A DNA stretch of 64,000 nt from an uncultured Flavobacteriaceae bacterium (GCA_905479065.1 CAJQLB010000029.1:1-64000); one strand, 5' to 3'. Positions 45,495-55,544 are shown, counted from the stretch's first letter. The notes: generated by a model from the sequence alone, not told the origin. Numbers and translations: made by a program.

Positions 45495-48400
45495 ATGATA
45501 AAAAATCTATTCATAATTCTAGCATTTACTTTAGTCAATAACCACACTTTAGTTTCCCAACAATCTGCTATTTATACCCATCAGTTGGTTGATTTTCAAA
45601 AGGGACTATTGTTATATAATGACCAACAATATCAAGCTGCGCAAAATTTATTTACTAAGGTATTGAGTGCTTCTCAAAAAACAACTATTCAGTCAGATTG
45701 TAACTATTATATCGCTAACTGTGCAATTCGTTTGAGTCAGAGCAACGCTGAAGAGCTAGTTCTCAAATTCGTTGCCGACTATCCAGTTAGTATACGTCGT
45801 AATACTGCCTATTTAGACATTGCAAATTATTATTTCGACAAATCACAATTTGCTTATTCATCGAAATGGTATGATAATGTTGAGGATAAAGAATTATCAG
45901 AAAACAAACGAGATGAATTTTATTTTAACTTTGGATATTCACTGTATAAAACGAACCAAACAACAAAAGCAAAAAAATATTTATCACAAGTTGAAACGTC
46001 AGAAGTTTATGGCTCTCAAGCAAAATACTATATTGGATTTATTGCATATGGTGAAGACAACTATGATGAAGCCACCAGATATTTTAATCAAATAGGTGAT
46101 CAATCCAAGTACACAAAAAAGATATCTTATTACCAAGCAGATTTAAACTTTAAATTAGGAAATTTTAAAAAAGCAATTGCTTTAGCAGAGGCACAATTAG
46201 AGTCTAGTAGTAAAGAAGAGATATCTGAACTTTCAAAAATCATAGGAGAGAGTTTTTTTAATCTTAATAACTACGATGAGGCGATTCCTTATCTAGAAAA
46301 ATATGAAGGGCGTGGTGAACGTTGGAATAATACAGACTATTATTTGTTGGGATATGCCTATTACCAACAACAGCATTATGATCGTGCTATTTCTGAATTT
46401 AATAACATCATTGATGGTCAGAATAATGTGGTTCAAAATGCCTATTACCATTTGGGAGAATGTTACATCCAAGTTGGTAAAAAACAAGAAGCTTTAAATG
46501 CCTTCAAAAATGCTTCTGAATTAGATTTTAATTTGAAGATTCAAGAAGATGCATGGCTTAATTACGCTAAAATTAGCTACGATATAGGAAATCCTTACCA
46601 GTCTGTACCTCAAGTATTGTCTGATTATTTAACTAACTATCCCAACTCCTTATATACGGAGGAAATTCAAGGATTACTCATAAATTCCTACATCACCTCT
46701 AAAAACTACAAAGAGGCCATGAGGCTATTGGATCGAAATAACAATTTTGATAATAAAGTGACCTATCAGATAGTAGCCTTCTACCGAGGAATAGAATTAT
46801 TTAATGAATCAAATTATGTACAAGCCAAGATATATTTCAATAAATCTTTAAAAATAGCACAAGATATATTCTATACAGCTAAGGCAACTTTTTGGAAAGC
46901 AGAAACTGACTTTAGTCTGGCTAATTATGATGATGCATTGATAGGATATAAACAATTTAAAGGCTTCAATCTGGCAGAATCAACTCTAGAAATAAAAAAT
47001 ATTGATTATAATTTGGCCTACAATTATTATAAACAACAAAATTATGATAATGCTGTAAAGTATTTTTTAAGTTTTATTGACAACCCTTCTCAGGACAGTG
47101 TTAGGTTAAATGATGCGTTACTTCGTCTTGGTGACAGTTATTTTGTAAAAAGCGAATTTGATAAAGCCATAGAGGCTTACGATCGTGCAATAAGACTTGA
47201 CCAGTTAGAAGCTGATTATGCATATTTTCAAAAGGCTATGAGCCATGGATATATCGGAGAGGAATCAATTAAAATACAAGAGCTTTTGACCTTCATAAAG
47301 CGTTTTAATAATTCAATGCTCAGAGATGACGCTCTATATGAGCTTGGGAATTCATATGTGAAAGCCAACGAGGCTGAAAAAGGGATGCGTGTCTATGATC
47401 AATTAAATTCGGAATATTCGCAAAGCTCTTTTGTTGTCAAATCAATGCTGCGTCAAGGATTGATTCTTTATAATCAAGGAAAAAATGAATTGGCTTTAGA
47501 CAAATTTAAACATATTACGACATTATTTAAGGAAACGTCTGAGGCTTATCAAGCGATAGCCTCAGCTCGTTTAATTTATATAGATTTAGGTCGTGTTACT
47601 GAATATGCTAATTGGATAAAAACATTAGATTACGTGATTGTTTCAGATACTGATCTTGATAATACTTCCTATGAAGCAGCCGAAAAACAGTATTTGGTTG
47701 GCAATACATCAAAGGCAATAAAACTGTTTAATGCATATTTAAATCAATTTTCTGCTGGTAGTCATACATTGAAAGCGCATTTTTATTTAGCGCAATTATA
47801 TGACGGAAAAGATTTAAAAACAAATGCAATTCCTCATTACAAATATGTTGTAGAGAAAATGAGTTCAGAATACAAAGAACAAGCACTGCTTAGATTATCA
47901 GAAATTTATCTCAATGATAAACAATGGGATAATGCTAGACCATTACTAATGACTCTTGAAATTGAGTCCGAATTTTCACAAAATAGAATTTTTGCTCAAT
48001 CTAATTTGATGAAAATTTATGATTTGACTGAAGGTTCAGATAACGCTGTAATGTATGCAAAAGTAGTACTTCAAAATCTCAAAGTTGATAACTACATTAA
48101 GAGTGATGCTTATGCAATTATTGCTAGAAATTATATGTCGCATGGTGATGACGAGAATGCAGAGAGAACTTATTCAGAACTTGAACAAATTGCATCAGGT
48201 GAATTAGCCGCTGAGGCACTATATTTTAAGGCTTATTTTAAATCAAAATCAGGACTTTACAACGAATCAAATAATGTTATACAAAAATTAGCGAGAGATT
48301 TTTCAGGATATAAATACTTTGCAGCCAAAGGATTAATAGTTATGGCCAATAATTTTTATTTATTAAAGGATCCTTATCAAGCTACTTATATCTTAAAAAG

Positions 48401-48524
48401 TATATCTGAAAATTTTCAGGAGTTTGAGGATATTGTTGATCAAGCAAAACTTGAATTAAGCCGAATTAAATCTGAGGAATTAAAAACAAATTCATCTGTA
48501 ATTATAAACGAAGATCAAAATTAA
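45495..48524 (+). CDS. Large exported TPR-repeat protein
   Basis: A protein of about 1009 residues with a signal peptide (ending near LVSQ) and a body made of tetratricopeptide repeats from about residue 30 to 990 (for example YYLGYAYYQQQHYDRAISEF and LLRLGDSYFVKSEFDKAIEAYDRAIRL). Such solenoids usually bind other envelope proteins, in the periplasm. ATG at 45495 gives the neatest signal; TTG at 45483 would add four residues. An outer-membrane barrel gene follows after 52 nt, so the pair may form a periplasm-to-outer-membrane assembly. Confidence 0.9.
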   Translation: MIKNLFIILAFTLVNNHTLVSQQSAIYTHQLVDFQKGLLLYNDQQYQAAQNLFTKVLSASQKTTIQSDCNYYIANCAIRLSQSNAEELVLKFVADYPVSIRRNTAYLDIANYYFDKSQFAYSSKWYDNVEDKELSENKRDEFYFNFGYSLYKTNQTTKAKKYLSQVETSEVYGSQAKYYIGFIAYGEDNYDEATRYFNQIGDQSKYTKKISYYQADLNFKLGNFKKAIALAEAQLESSSKEEISELSKIIGESFFNLNNYDEAIPYLEKYEGRGERWNNTDYYLLGYAYYQQQHYDRAISEFNNIIDGQNNVVQNAYYHLGECYIQVGKKQEALNAFKNASELDFNLKIQEDAWLNYAKISYDIGNPYQSVPQVLSDYLTNYPNSLYTEEIQGLLINSYITSKNYKEAMRLLDRNNNFDNKVTYQIVAFYRGIELFNESNYVQAKIYFNKSLKIAQDIFYTAKATFWKAETDFSLANYDDALIGYKQFKGFNLAESTLEIKNIDYNLAYNYYKQQNYDNAVKYFLSFIDNPSQDSVRLNDALLRLGDSYFVKSEFDKAIEAYDRAIRLDQLEADYAYFQKAMSHGYIGEESIKIQELLTFIKRFNNSMLRDDALYELGNSYVKANEAEKGMRVYDQLNSEYSQSSFVVKSMLRQGLILYNQGKNELALDKFKHITTLFKETSEAYQAIASARLIYIDLGRVTEYANWIKTLDYVIVSDTDLDNTSYEAAEKQYLVGNTSKAIKLFNAYLNQFSAGSHTLKAHFYLAQLYDGKDLKTNAIPHYKYVVEKMSSEYKEQALLRLSEIYLNDKQWDNARPLLMTLEIESEFSQNRIFAQSNLMKIYDLTEGSDNAVMYAKVVLQNLKVDNYIKSDAYAIIARNYMSHGDDENAERTYSELEQIASGELAAEALYFKAYFKSKSGLYNESNNVIQKLARDFSGYKYFAAKGLIVMANNFYLLKDPYQATYILKSISENFQEFEDIVDQAKLELSRIKSEELKTNSSVIINEDQN

Positions 48525-48576
48525 TTTTTTCCGTAACGGGCATATGATTAGTTATTTCCATGGTAAATAGAAATTT

Positions 48577-50316
48577 ATGTTAATAAAAACAAATCACATA
48601 CTATACATTCTTCTAGGACTTATTTCTTCCCGAATAATGTCTCAAGAATCGTCAAGAATGAAGAATGACACGATTACTACAGAAACGACTTATATTGTAA
48701 AGCCTTATTCTCCAAAAATTTCTGATGCATTTAAAGTGAAGGAAATTCCATCAATTAGTGAAGACTTGGCCTTAAAAAGAAAAAGTATTAAGTATAATAT
48801 TTTTTCGATACCTGTTGCTTCAACATTTGTTCCTGCGAAAACTTTGGCAAGCTCCATAGAAAAATCAGCACCGTTAAGATTATTTGATAATTATGTATCT
48901 GCAGGTGTTGGCTCTTACACTAGTTTTTTAGCTGAATTATATCTTAATCACTCAATAAATAACAATGAAACTATTGGAAGTTCATTAAGTCATCAATCAT
49001 CTGAGGGAGGTATCGATGGAAGTATTGTGGATAACAATTTTCTCGATACCAATTTTAAGGGTTATTATTTAAAAAAACAAAGTGATTATACGTTAGAGAT
49101 AGAGTTCGATGCGGCTTATGAAATGTTTAATTGGTACGGAGTTCCCGAGAATCAATTTGAAGATACAGTACTTCAGTCGTTAGAGCCTAAACAATATTTC
49201 ATAGATTTCGATTTAGGAGCCCACATAGATTTTGAAAATAAAGCTTTTAATAGCGGATCTATCCTGTTTTCGCGGCTGATTGATGCATTTGAATCTCATG
49301 AAAATAGATTACAATTAAATTCAAATATAAATTTTCAATTACAAAAAGGTGTAGTAAACACGACCTTTAAATTAGATTATTTAGATGGTGAATTTCAGAG
49401 ATCATTGTTTAATGATGAACCCATTAATTACAGTAATTTTCAATTTGGTGTCATTCCAAATTATGAAATTAAAAAGAGTAACTTAATCTTAAATCTAGGT
49501 GTTTCTGCATACTATATGAATGATTTGAAGTTCGGGAAAAATAAATTTTATATTTTCCCGAAAATAACCATGCAATATAGTATTGTTGATGATGTTTTGT
49601 TAACGTATGGGGGTATTGAGGGTGATTTAATTCAAAATACGTTTGATGTTTTTAGACAACAAAATCCGTTTATGTCTCCCACACTGTCTATAGTTCCAAC
49701 AGACCAACAATACGATGTTTATGTCGGACTAAAAGGAAGGTTAGCACAAGCGTTGAGTTATCATATTAAAGGAGTGTACAAGGCTGAAAATAATAGTCCC
49801 TTAATTAAGTCAAATGTTGTACAACTTGGTGAAACAAAGAGTTATCAATATGGAAATTCATTTGGAGTTGTTTACGATGATTTAAAAATGTTTAGTCTAT
49901 TTGGTGAGTTAAATATGGGTGTCAGTGATAAATTTAATCTTGGTATGACAGCAGAATACATTACATATGCAATCGATACTGAGTCTGAAGCTTGGAATCG
50001 ACCAAATTTTGAAGCATCCTTGTTGATGAATTTGCAATTTAATGACCGCTGGTATGCCGGAGCCAACTTGTTTTACACAGGAAAAAGAAAGGATGAAATT
50101 TATATTATAGATCCTCTAGTCATGACAACAACTAGGACTATTGCATTACAGAGTTATTTGGACGCTAATATGTACGTTGGATTCCACGTTAATGATTTAT
50201 GGTCTGTTTTCATGAAGGCAAACAATATTACAAATCAAAATTATGACCGTTGGATGAACTATCAAGTTCAAGGATTTCAGGTTTTAGCCGGAACGACCTT
50301 TAAATTTGACTTTTAG
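48577..50316 (+). CDS. TonB-receptor-like outer-membrane barrel without a clear plug
   Basis: A 579-residue exported protein with a signal peptide (residues 1 to about 22, ending IMSQ). From about residue 110 it shows many amphipathic strands and ends in TFKFDF, with the C-terminal Phe expected of an outer-membrane barrel. The tail NNITNQNYDRWMNYQVQGFQV resembles the last strands of TonB-dependent receptors, but the N-terminal plug domain is not obvious. Probably cotranscribed with the TPR gene 52 nt upstream; a partner function is likely. Confidence 0.85.
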   Translation: MLIKTNHILYILLGLISSRIMSQESSRMKNDTITTETTYIVKPYSPKISDAFKVKEIPSISEDLALKRKSIKYNIFSIPVASTFVPAKTLASSIEKSAPLRLFDNYVSAGVGSYTSFLAELYLNHSINNNETIGSSLSHQSSEGGIDGSIVDNNFLDTNFKGYYLKKQSDYTLEIEFDAAYEMFNWYGVPENQFEDTVLQSLEPKQYFIDFDLGAHIDFENKAFNSGSILFSRLIDAFESHENRLQLNSNINFQLQKGVVNTTFKLDYLDGEFQRSLFNDEPINYSNFQFGVIPNYEIKKSNLILNLGVSAYYMNDLKFGKNKFYIFPKITMQYSIVDDVLLTYGGIEGDLIQNTFDVFRQQNPFMSPTLSIVPTDQQYDVYVGLKGRLAQALSYHIKGVYKAENNSPLIKSNVVQLGETKSYQYGNSFGVVYDDLKMFSLFGELNMGVSDKFNLGMTAEYITYAIDTESEAWNRPNFEASLLMNLQFNDRWYAGANLFYTGKRKDEIYIIDPLVMTTTRTIALQSYLDANMYVGFHVNDLWSVFMKANNITNQNYDRWMNYQVQGFQVLAGTTFKFDF

Positions 50317-50376
50317 GTTTTATTTATTTGTGTTGACTCTAAAAGTTTTTATATTTTTAAACTCAATTTTAGACTT

Positions 50377-51996
50377 ATGAGCAAAATAGTAATTTACTTT
50401 GGAATCTTTATGTCAATTGTGAGTTGCTCTTCAAAATCTGAAGTAGATCTCATTGTATTTAATGGTAATATTTACACAGTAAATGAAGGTTTTGATACTA
50501 TTGAAGCTTTTGCTGTTTACAATGGAAAATTCATTGACACAGGAACCACCGAACAAATTTTCTCAAAATATACAGCTCTAGACATCATTGACGCACAGGA
50601 GCAAACTATTGTGCCAGGGTTAATTGATGCGCACGCCCATTTTATGCGTTTGGGAACGACGATGCAAGAAGCGAATTTAGTAGGAACAGAAAGTTACGAT
50701 GAGATGATTCAGCGTGTCATTGATTTTCAAAAGAACAAGAATCTTGATTTTATAAGAGGCAGGGGTTGGGACCAAAATGATTGGGAGGACAAACAGTTTC
50801 CAACTAAATCTAAACTTGACAAATTATTCCCAAATACGCCTGTTGCATTGACACGTGTTGACGGTCATGCAGCTTTATTTAATCAAGCAGCATTAGATTT
50901 GGGTGACATAACAAATAATAGTTTTGTTGAAGGTGGACAAATAATTAAAGAAAAAGGGAAACTAACGGGTGTTTTGGTAGATAAGGCGCAAGGATTAGTC
51001 TGGAGAAATTGGCCGAAATCAACAAGAGCCGATAATATCCAAGCTTTATTAGCAGCACAAAAAGAGTGTTTCAAATATGGTTTATCAACTGTAAATGATG
51101 CCGGTGTAGAAAGAGGTATTATTGAACTTATGGATAGCCTTCATAAGTCAGGTGATTTAAAAATTCGTATTTATGCTATGGTTGCAGGAGGTGATAAAGA
51201 CAATTTAGATTATTATCTTGAAAGAGGTACCAGTAAAACAGATCAATTAAACATTCGATCATTTAAAATATCAGCAGACGGCGCCTTGGGGTCACGAGGA
51301 GCTCTTTTGAGAAAACCATATAGTGATAAGCATGATACCTATGGGCTGCCAGTAACCAACATGGCATATTTTAATGAAGCAGCTCAGCGCATCGCATTAT
51401 CGGATTATCAATTAAATACACATGCTATTGGCGATTCTGCAAATCATTCAGTTCTAAAAACATATACCAAGGTTTTACAAGGAACATCCGATCGTCGTTG
51501 GAAGGTTGAACATGCTCAAGTTGTTTCTCCTTCAGATTTTCAATATTTTAAAAATATTATTCCATCAATACAACCAACCCATGCAACAAGTGACATGTAT
51601 TGGGCTGAGGAAAGAATTGGTAAAGATCGTATGAAAGGTGCGTATGCCTATAAGAAATTATTAGATATTCATGGGAAAGTTGCTTTAGGAACTGATTTCC
51701 CTGTTGAGTATGTGAGCCCTTTTTACACGTTTCATGCTGCAGTAGCAAGACAAGATGGAAATAATTATCCGTCAGGGGGATTTCAAAAACACGATGCGTT
51801 AACGCGTGAGGAAACCTTGAGGGGAATGACTATTTGGGCTGCCTATTCTAATTTTGAAGAAAATGAGAAGGGTAGTATTGAAAATGGAAAATTTGCAGAT
51901 TTTGTTTTTTTAGACAAAAATATCATGGAAGTTGATGAAAAGGTTATTAGAGATATTAAAGTAACCGCGATTTTTGTTGGAGGAGAAAAACAATAA
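50377..51996 (+). CDS. YtcJ-like amidohydrolase lipoprotein
   Basis: A 539-residue metal-dependent hydrolase of the Amidohydrolase_3 (YtcJ) type. It carries a lipoprotein signal (Cys17, VSCSS). Metal ligands include DAHAHF (about 85-90), His in LNTHAIGDSAN and KVEHAQVV, and Asp in ALGTDFPVE. The C-terminal GSIENGKFADFVFLDKN is the usual end strand. Substrate unknown. It starts 60 nt after the barrel gene and is convergent with the methyltransferase gene, 6 nt between stops. Confidence 0.92.
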   Translation: MSKIVIYFGIFMSIVSCSSKSEVDLIVFNGNIYTVNEGFDTIEAFAVYNGKFIDTGTTEQIFSKYTALDIIDAQEQTIVPGLIDAHAHFMRLGTTMQEANLVGTESYDEMIQRVIDFQKNKNLDFIRGRGWDQNDWEDKQFPTKSKLDKLFPNTPVALTRVDGHAALFNQAALDLGDITNNSFVEGGQIIKEKGKLTGVLVDKAQGLVWRNWPKSTRADNIQALLAAQKECFKYGLSTVNDAGVERGIIELMDSLHKSGDLKIRIYAMVAGGDKDNLDYYLERGTSKTDQLNIRSFKISADGALGSRGALLRKPYSDKHDTYGLPVTNMAYFNEAAQRIALSDYQLNTHAIGDSANHSVLKTYTKVLQGTSDRRWKVEHAQVVSPSDFQYFKNIIPSIQPTHATSDMYWAEERIGKDRMKGAYAYKKLLDIHGKVALGTDFPVEYVSPFYTFHAAVARQDGNNYPSGGFQKHDALTREETLRGMTIWAAYSNFEENEKGSIENGKFADFVFLDKNIMEVDEKVIRDIKVTAIFVGGEKQ

Positions 51997-52002
51997 AGTC
52001 AA

Positions 52003-52698
52003 TTAACTAAGTTTCGCTAAATAATCATGATGGGGTCCTCGAAACATTAATTCACACGTTAGTCCAACAGAATTAGACAAGGTTTTTAATTTTAAAAAAT
52101 CAAGGTATAACCACTTCATTGGGATTTCTTTGACACCACGATAACTTAAATAATAGTCCAACTCACCATAATATTTATCTGAATTCTCTACTAAATAATG
52201 TTTCTCTTGTCCTTTATACATGTACTTAATGTCAGATGAGTCAATTAAAATTTGGCCACCTGGGCTGAGTAATGATTTTAGATGGGTTAGGTATTTGGGA
52301 GTGCTTTTAATAGTTTGAAAAATACCTGTTCCGTTCATAAGAACTAAGATCGTGTCATATTGTACCATTACATCTAAAACATCCAACTTTTGTGCATTCA
52401 TGACACCTCGATGTTTCGTTACAATTATTGCTCCCTCTGAAACATCAATCGCTTTGACGTTATAACCCAAACTTTTGAGGTATAAACTGTGACTTCCAGC
52501 ACCACAGCCTACGTCAAGAATCCGTCCGTAAGACAAGTCTAGAGCCTTTTTTTCAATAATTGGCATATCATTATAATCTCTAAACAAATAGGAAAGAGGT
52601 AAGGTGTCATTTTCTGAGATAGAAGTTGACGTAATGATATCTTTATCATTAGTTCCTAATAAAAAATCTACCAGCGCTTTTCCAAAAATATCTTTCAT
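52003..52698 (-). CDS. Class I SAM-dependent methyltransferase
   Basis: A 231-residue Rossmann-fold methyltransferase with SAM motif I in ILDVGCGAGSHSLYL (about 57-71) and motif II-like VKAIDVSEGAI. The substrate is unknown; small molecules or a protein are both possible. It is divergent from the YkgJ gene with only 22 bp between starts; its own -7 element seems to lie inside that gene (52756-52763). Confidence 0.88.
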   Translation of the reverse strand: MKDIFGKALVDFLLGTNDKDIITSTSISENDTLPLSYLFRDYNDMPIIEKKALDLSYGRILDVGCGAGSHSLYLKSLGYNVKAIDVSEGAIIVTKHRGVMNAQKLDVLDVMVQYDTILVLMNGTGIFQTIKSTPKYLTHLKSLLSPGGQILIDSSDIKYMYKGQEKHYLVENSDKYYGELDYYLSYRGVKEIPMKWLYLDFLKLKTLSNSVGLTCELMFRGPHHDYLAKLS

Positions 52699-52708
52699 AT
52701 AAAAACTT

Positions 52709-52716
52709 TACCTTTG
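52709..52716 (+). promoter_or_regulatory. Promoter -7 element almost touching the YkgJ start
   Basis: TACCTTTG matches TAnnTTTG and ends 4 nt before the ATG at 52721, again suggesting a leaderless or nearly leaderless mRNA. Confidence 0.45.
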
Positions 52717-52720
52717 TTAA

Positions 52721-53212
52721 ATGCAAGAAATAATTAACAATCTACCAAAGTTTGTCAAAGATAAGCATAAGGAAAATAAAGCGTTTTTTAATAAATTAAA
52801 AAAAAGACCACCAAAGCAGTTAGATTATTTAATGCAGGACTTACATGACAATGAATTTCAAAGGACAGATTGCTTAAAATGTGCTAATTGTTGTAAAACA
52901 ACAGGCCCTTTGTTCACTGACAAGGATGTTAATCGGATTTCAAAATACTTGAGGCTAAAAGCTCCTCAGTTTATTAATAAGTATTTAAGGTTTGATGAGG
53001 AAGGCGATTATGTTTTAAATACTTTACCTTGTGTATTTTTGGGGGATGATAATTATTGTTCGATTTATGAGGTAAGACCGAAGGCATGTCGAGAATTCCC
53101 ACACACAAACAGAAAAAAGTTTTATCAAATTTCAAATTTGACATTAAAAAATGTGGCTATTTGTCCAGCTGCATATAATATCGTTGAAGCCCTCAAAAAG
53201 AATATGAAGTAA
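52721..53212 (+). CDS. YkgJ-family cysteine-cluster protein
   Basis: A 163-residue cytoplasmic protein of the zinc/iron-chelating domain family (YkgJ/CxxCxxCC). Cysteines are at 51, 54, 57 and 58 (CLKCANCC), 104 (LPCVFL), 113, 123 (KACREFP) and near 147 (AICPAA). The family may hold a metal or Fe-S site; function is unknown. It opens a three-gene operon with a thioredoxin-like protein and a sterol-desaturase-like enzyme (gaps of 28 and 5 nt). Confidence 0.9.
   Translation: MQEIINNLPKFVKDKHKENKAFFNKLKKRPPKQLDYLMQDLHDNEFQRTDCLKCANCCKTTGPLFTDKDVNRISKYLRLKAPQFINKYLRFDEEGDYVLNTLPCVFLGDDNYCSIYEVRPKACREFPHTNRKKFYQISNLTLKNVAICPAAYNIVEALKKNMK
52756..52763 (-). promoter_or_regulatory. Possible methyltransferase promoter inside the divergent gene
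   Basis: On the minus strand this reads TATCTTTG, a TAnnTTTG match, 57 nt before the methyltransferase ATG and within the first codons of the YkgJ gene. It may be chance. Confidence 0.3.
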
Positions 53213-53240
53213 AGTATAAAAAGAATTAACCTACAAATAA

Positions 53241-54134
53241 ATGAAAAATATAATTTTATCTACGTTCATCCTACTTCTCCCCCTCCAGAGTCTTGAATCA
53301 CAAGAGTGGTTTACTAATTTTGACATTGCTAAGAGATTGGCTTTGGTTCAAGATAAGATGCTATTTGTTGTGTGGGAAGAATCTTTATTTCAGAGATATC
53401 CATTAACATACAATACTGCTGAGGGAGATATGATTATCACTGATTTGTCACAAGACAATAATTTTGATGAATTAATTTGGGAATATTTTGTTCCCGTATT
53501 ATTACCTGAATCAGCTTACGAGAAAATACGTCAGACTTCTGAAGGGCGATCGGCAGAATATTTAGCTAAACTCAATGATGACAGTATTAAAATTATGGAT
53601 GTAAATATGAATATTTTTAATAGTACTGATCCCTTCAATTTTGAACAAAACTTATCAAAAATAATTAAAACTTATTCCTTGAGGACGACACTCATTAAAC
53701 AAGATTTAACTAATTATTTAAAACATAAAAATTTCACAACCGCCTTTAATTTAGCGTCTAAGTATCTTGATTTAGCGATGTTTGTTGAGACTGATGCTAG
53801 AGAAGAAATTGTTGTTTTAGCAAATATTTATTTTAATGAATCAATTGCTTTTTTAGACAAAACAAAAACAGATAATCGTGAAGCTTATTTGCAACGAATA
53901 AAGCTTCTTTCGATTAAAGAAAGCCTACTGTTAAATGCGGGAAAAAAAGCGAAGAGACAGCTTAAGAAACTAGTAATTTCAGATATTAATAAAATTAATA
54001 TACAGCTTTATGATTTTTTAAAATACACTACTTTTATGTGCTTAGGAGATAATGACTCAGCAGCTTTACACCTCAGTAAGCTCTCTAATGTTAATCTAAA
54101 AAAAGCAAATCTCATTATTAAAATGAACAATTAA
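53241..54134 (+). CDS. Exported thioredoxin-like protein lacking catalytic cysteines
   Basis: A 297-residue protein with a signal peptide (about residues 1-20). The N-terminal part (EWFTNFDIAKRLALVQDKMLF, VVWEES) resembles the start of thioredoxin-like DUF255/thioredoxin_7 domains, but the place of CxxC holds no cysteine; the only Cys is near residue 270. The C-terminal half is helical (about 150-290) with a basic stretch (GKKAKRQLKK). I cannot name a family with confidence. The gene is flanked by YkgJ and sterol-desaturase genes in the same operon. Confidence 0.75.
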   Translation: MKNIILSTFILLLPLQSLESQEWFTNFDIAKRLALVQDKMLFVVWEESLFQRYPLTYNTAEGDMIITDLSQDNNFDELIWEYFVPVLLPESAYEKIRQTSEGRSAEYLAKLNDDSIKIMDVNMNIFNSTDPFNFEQNLSKIIKTYSLRTTLIKQDLTNYLKHKNFTTAFNLASKYLDLAMFVETDAREEIVVLANIYFNESIAFLDKTKTDNREAYLQRIKLLSIKESLLLNAGKKAKRQLKKLVISDINKINIQLYDFLKYTTFMCLGDNDSAALHLSKLSNVNLKKANLIIKMNN

Positions 54135-54139
54135 TTGCT

Positions 54140-54979
54140 ATGGAATCCTTGTTAAATTATTTTGAGAATATACCATCTTTACACAGAAGTTTTATCCTTG
54201 TGGGTGGACTGACTTTTTTTTGGATTTTAGAAGGTTTGTTTCCGCTATTTAGATTTAATTACAAAAAGTGGCGTCATGCAGCGCCTAATATTTTTTTTAC
54301 AATCACCACAATTATTATAAATTTTGCTCTTGCGTTCTTACTGTTGAAATCATCTGATTTTGTATCAGATAATCAATTTGGAATCCTCAATTGGCTACCT
54401 AATATACCTGTTTGGCTATTCATAACGCTAGGTGTATTACTAATGGATTTGATTGGTGCTTATCTGCCGCATTACCTTGAACATAAAATAAAGCCATTAT
54501 GGATGATTCATTTAGTTCATCACACGGATCACAAGGTTGATACAACAACTGCAAATAGACACCATCCTCTTGAAAGTTTTATACGGTATACGTTTACGTT
54601 AATGGGTGTTTTTGTTATTGGTGCTCCTATTGGAATTGTTATGTTATATCAATCTCTGTCGTTAGTCGCGACTCAATTTAGTCATGCAAATATCAAATTC
54701 CCTAAACATATTGATACATTAATCTCATTAGTTTTGATATCTCCTGATATGCATAAAGTACACCATCATCATGTATTACCTTACACAGATTCAAATTATG
54801 GGAATATTTTTTCTATTTGGGATAGATGTTTTGGAACTTTTATGAAGCTTGATCGTGAAAAATTGATTTATGGTGTTGATGTTTTTCCTAATGAGAAAGA
54901 GAATGGAAATATTTTGGTTTTATTAAAACAGCCTTTTCAGAAATATCAAAAATCCACAACCATCCCAAGTAAGAAATAG
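54140..54979 (+). CDS. Sterol desaturase/fatty acid hydroxylase-family membrane enzyme
   Basis: A 279-residue integral membrane di-iron oxygenase. Histidine motifs are HYLEH (111-115), HLVHH (124-128), H131, HH at 141-142 and HKVHHHH (205-211), the eight-His set of the family, separated by about four hydrophobic segments. Bacterial members hydroxylate lipids such as carotenoids, fatty acids or ornithine lipids. No sterol genes are nearby. It starts 5 nt after the previous gene. Confidence 0.92.
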   Translation: MESLLNYFENIPSLHRSFILVGGLTFFWILEGLFPLFRFNYKKWRHAAPNIFFTITTIIINFALAFLLLKSSDFVSDNQFGILNWLPNIPVWLFITLGVLLMDLIGAYLPHYLEHKIKPLWMIHLVHHTDHKVDTTTANRHHPLESFIRYTFTLMGVFVIGAPIGIVMLYQSLSLVATQFSHANIKFPKHIDTLISLVLISPDMHKVHHHHVLPYTDSNYGNIFSIWDRCFGTFMKLDREKLIYGVDVFPNEKENGNILVLLKQPFQKYQKSTTIPSKK

Positions 54980-55166
54980 AGCTGCTTCATGTGTGTGAAA
55001 ATTGTGAGATAAGAGGACCTGTTTTTTTTAATAATGTGCGGTTATCCCTTTTTTTGTGTACTTCATAGGTTTTTTTAATTGTTTACATATGTTTTAATTT
55101 AGATTTATCCTGAGGGAATAGGAATAATCATTGAGTTTAATCTTTTTTGAACTTAATTTAGAACAT

Positions 55167-55544
55167 ATGTATAAAGTATTAACGACGCTAGTTATAGCGT
55201 TTTTTTGTCTCTCAAATCTTCAAACATTCGCACAACAGGGTTTTGCTGAAATAGAGAAAAATATTAATTTTCGAGCACGTTCGCTTGTCCATGAGTTAAA
55301 TGCAACAAAAGATTCCTTGTTTCTTAAAAGCGAAAAAGATATCAAATCCATCTATACGATTCACAATCAAATAAAACACGACTTAATAAAGCATGTTAAT
55401 AATAAAAATTATAAGTTGTCATTAAGAGATTTTAATAGAGGAAAACATGTTTTTGTAGTTGTCCAACAATTACTCAAAATCGTATTTGTGGTTCGTGTGT
55501 ATGGAGAAAATGAAGTTTCTGGTTCAATAATGACAGGTAAATAA
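55167..55544 (+). CDS. Small exported hypothetical protein
   Basis: A 125-residue protein with a clear signal peptide (about residues 1-22, ending TFAQ). The mature part is basic with a helical N-terminal half (EIEKNINFRARSLVHELNAT), and a C-terminal stretch of beta character (KHVFVVVQQ, FVVRVYG). The ATG at 55167 is preferred because it makes the signal start at the N-terminus; an upstream alternative at 55131 does not. No family recognised. Downstream gene is convergent. Confidence 0.65.
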   Translation: MYKVLTTLVIAFFCLSNLQTFAQQGFAEIEKNINFRARSLVHELNATKDSLFLKSEKDIKSIYTIHNQIKHDLIKHVNNKNYKLSLRDFNRGKHVFVVVQQLLKIVFVVRVYGENEVSGSIMTGK

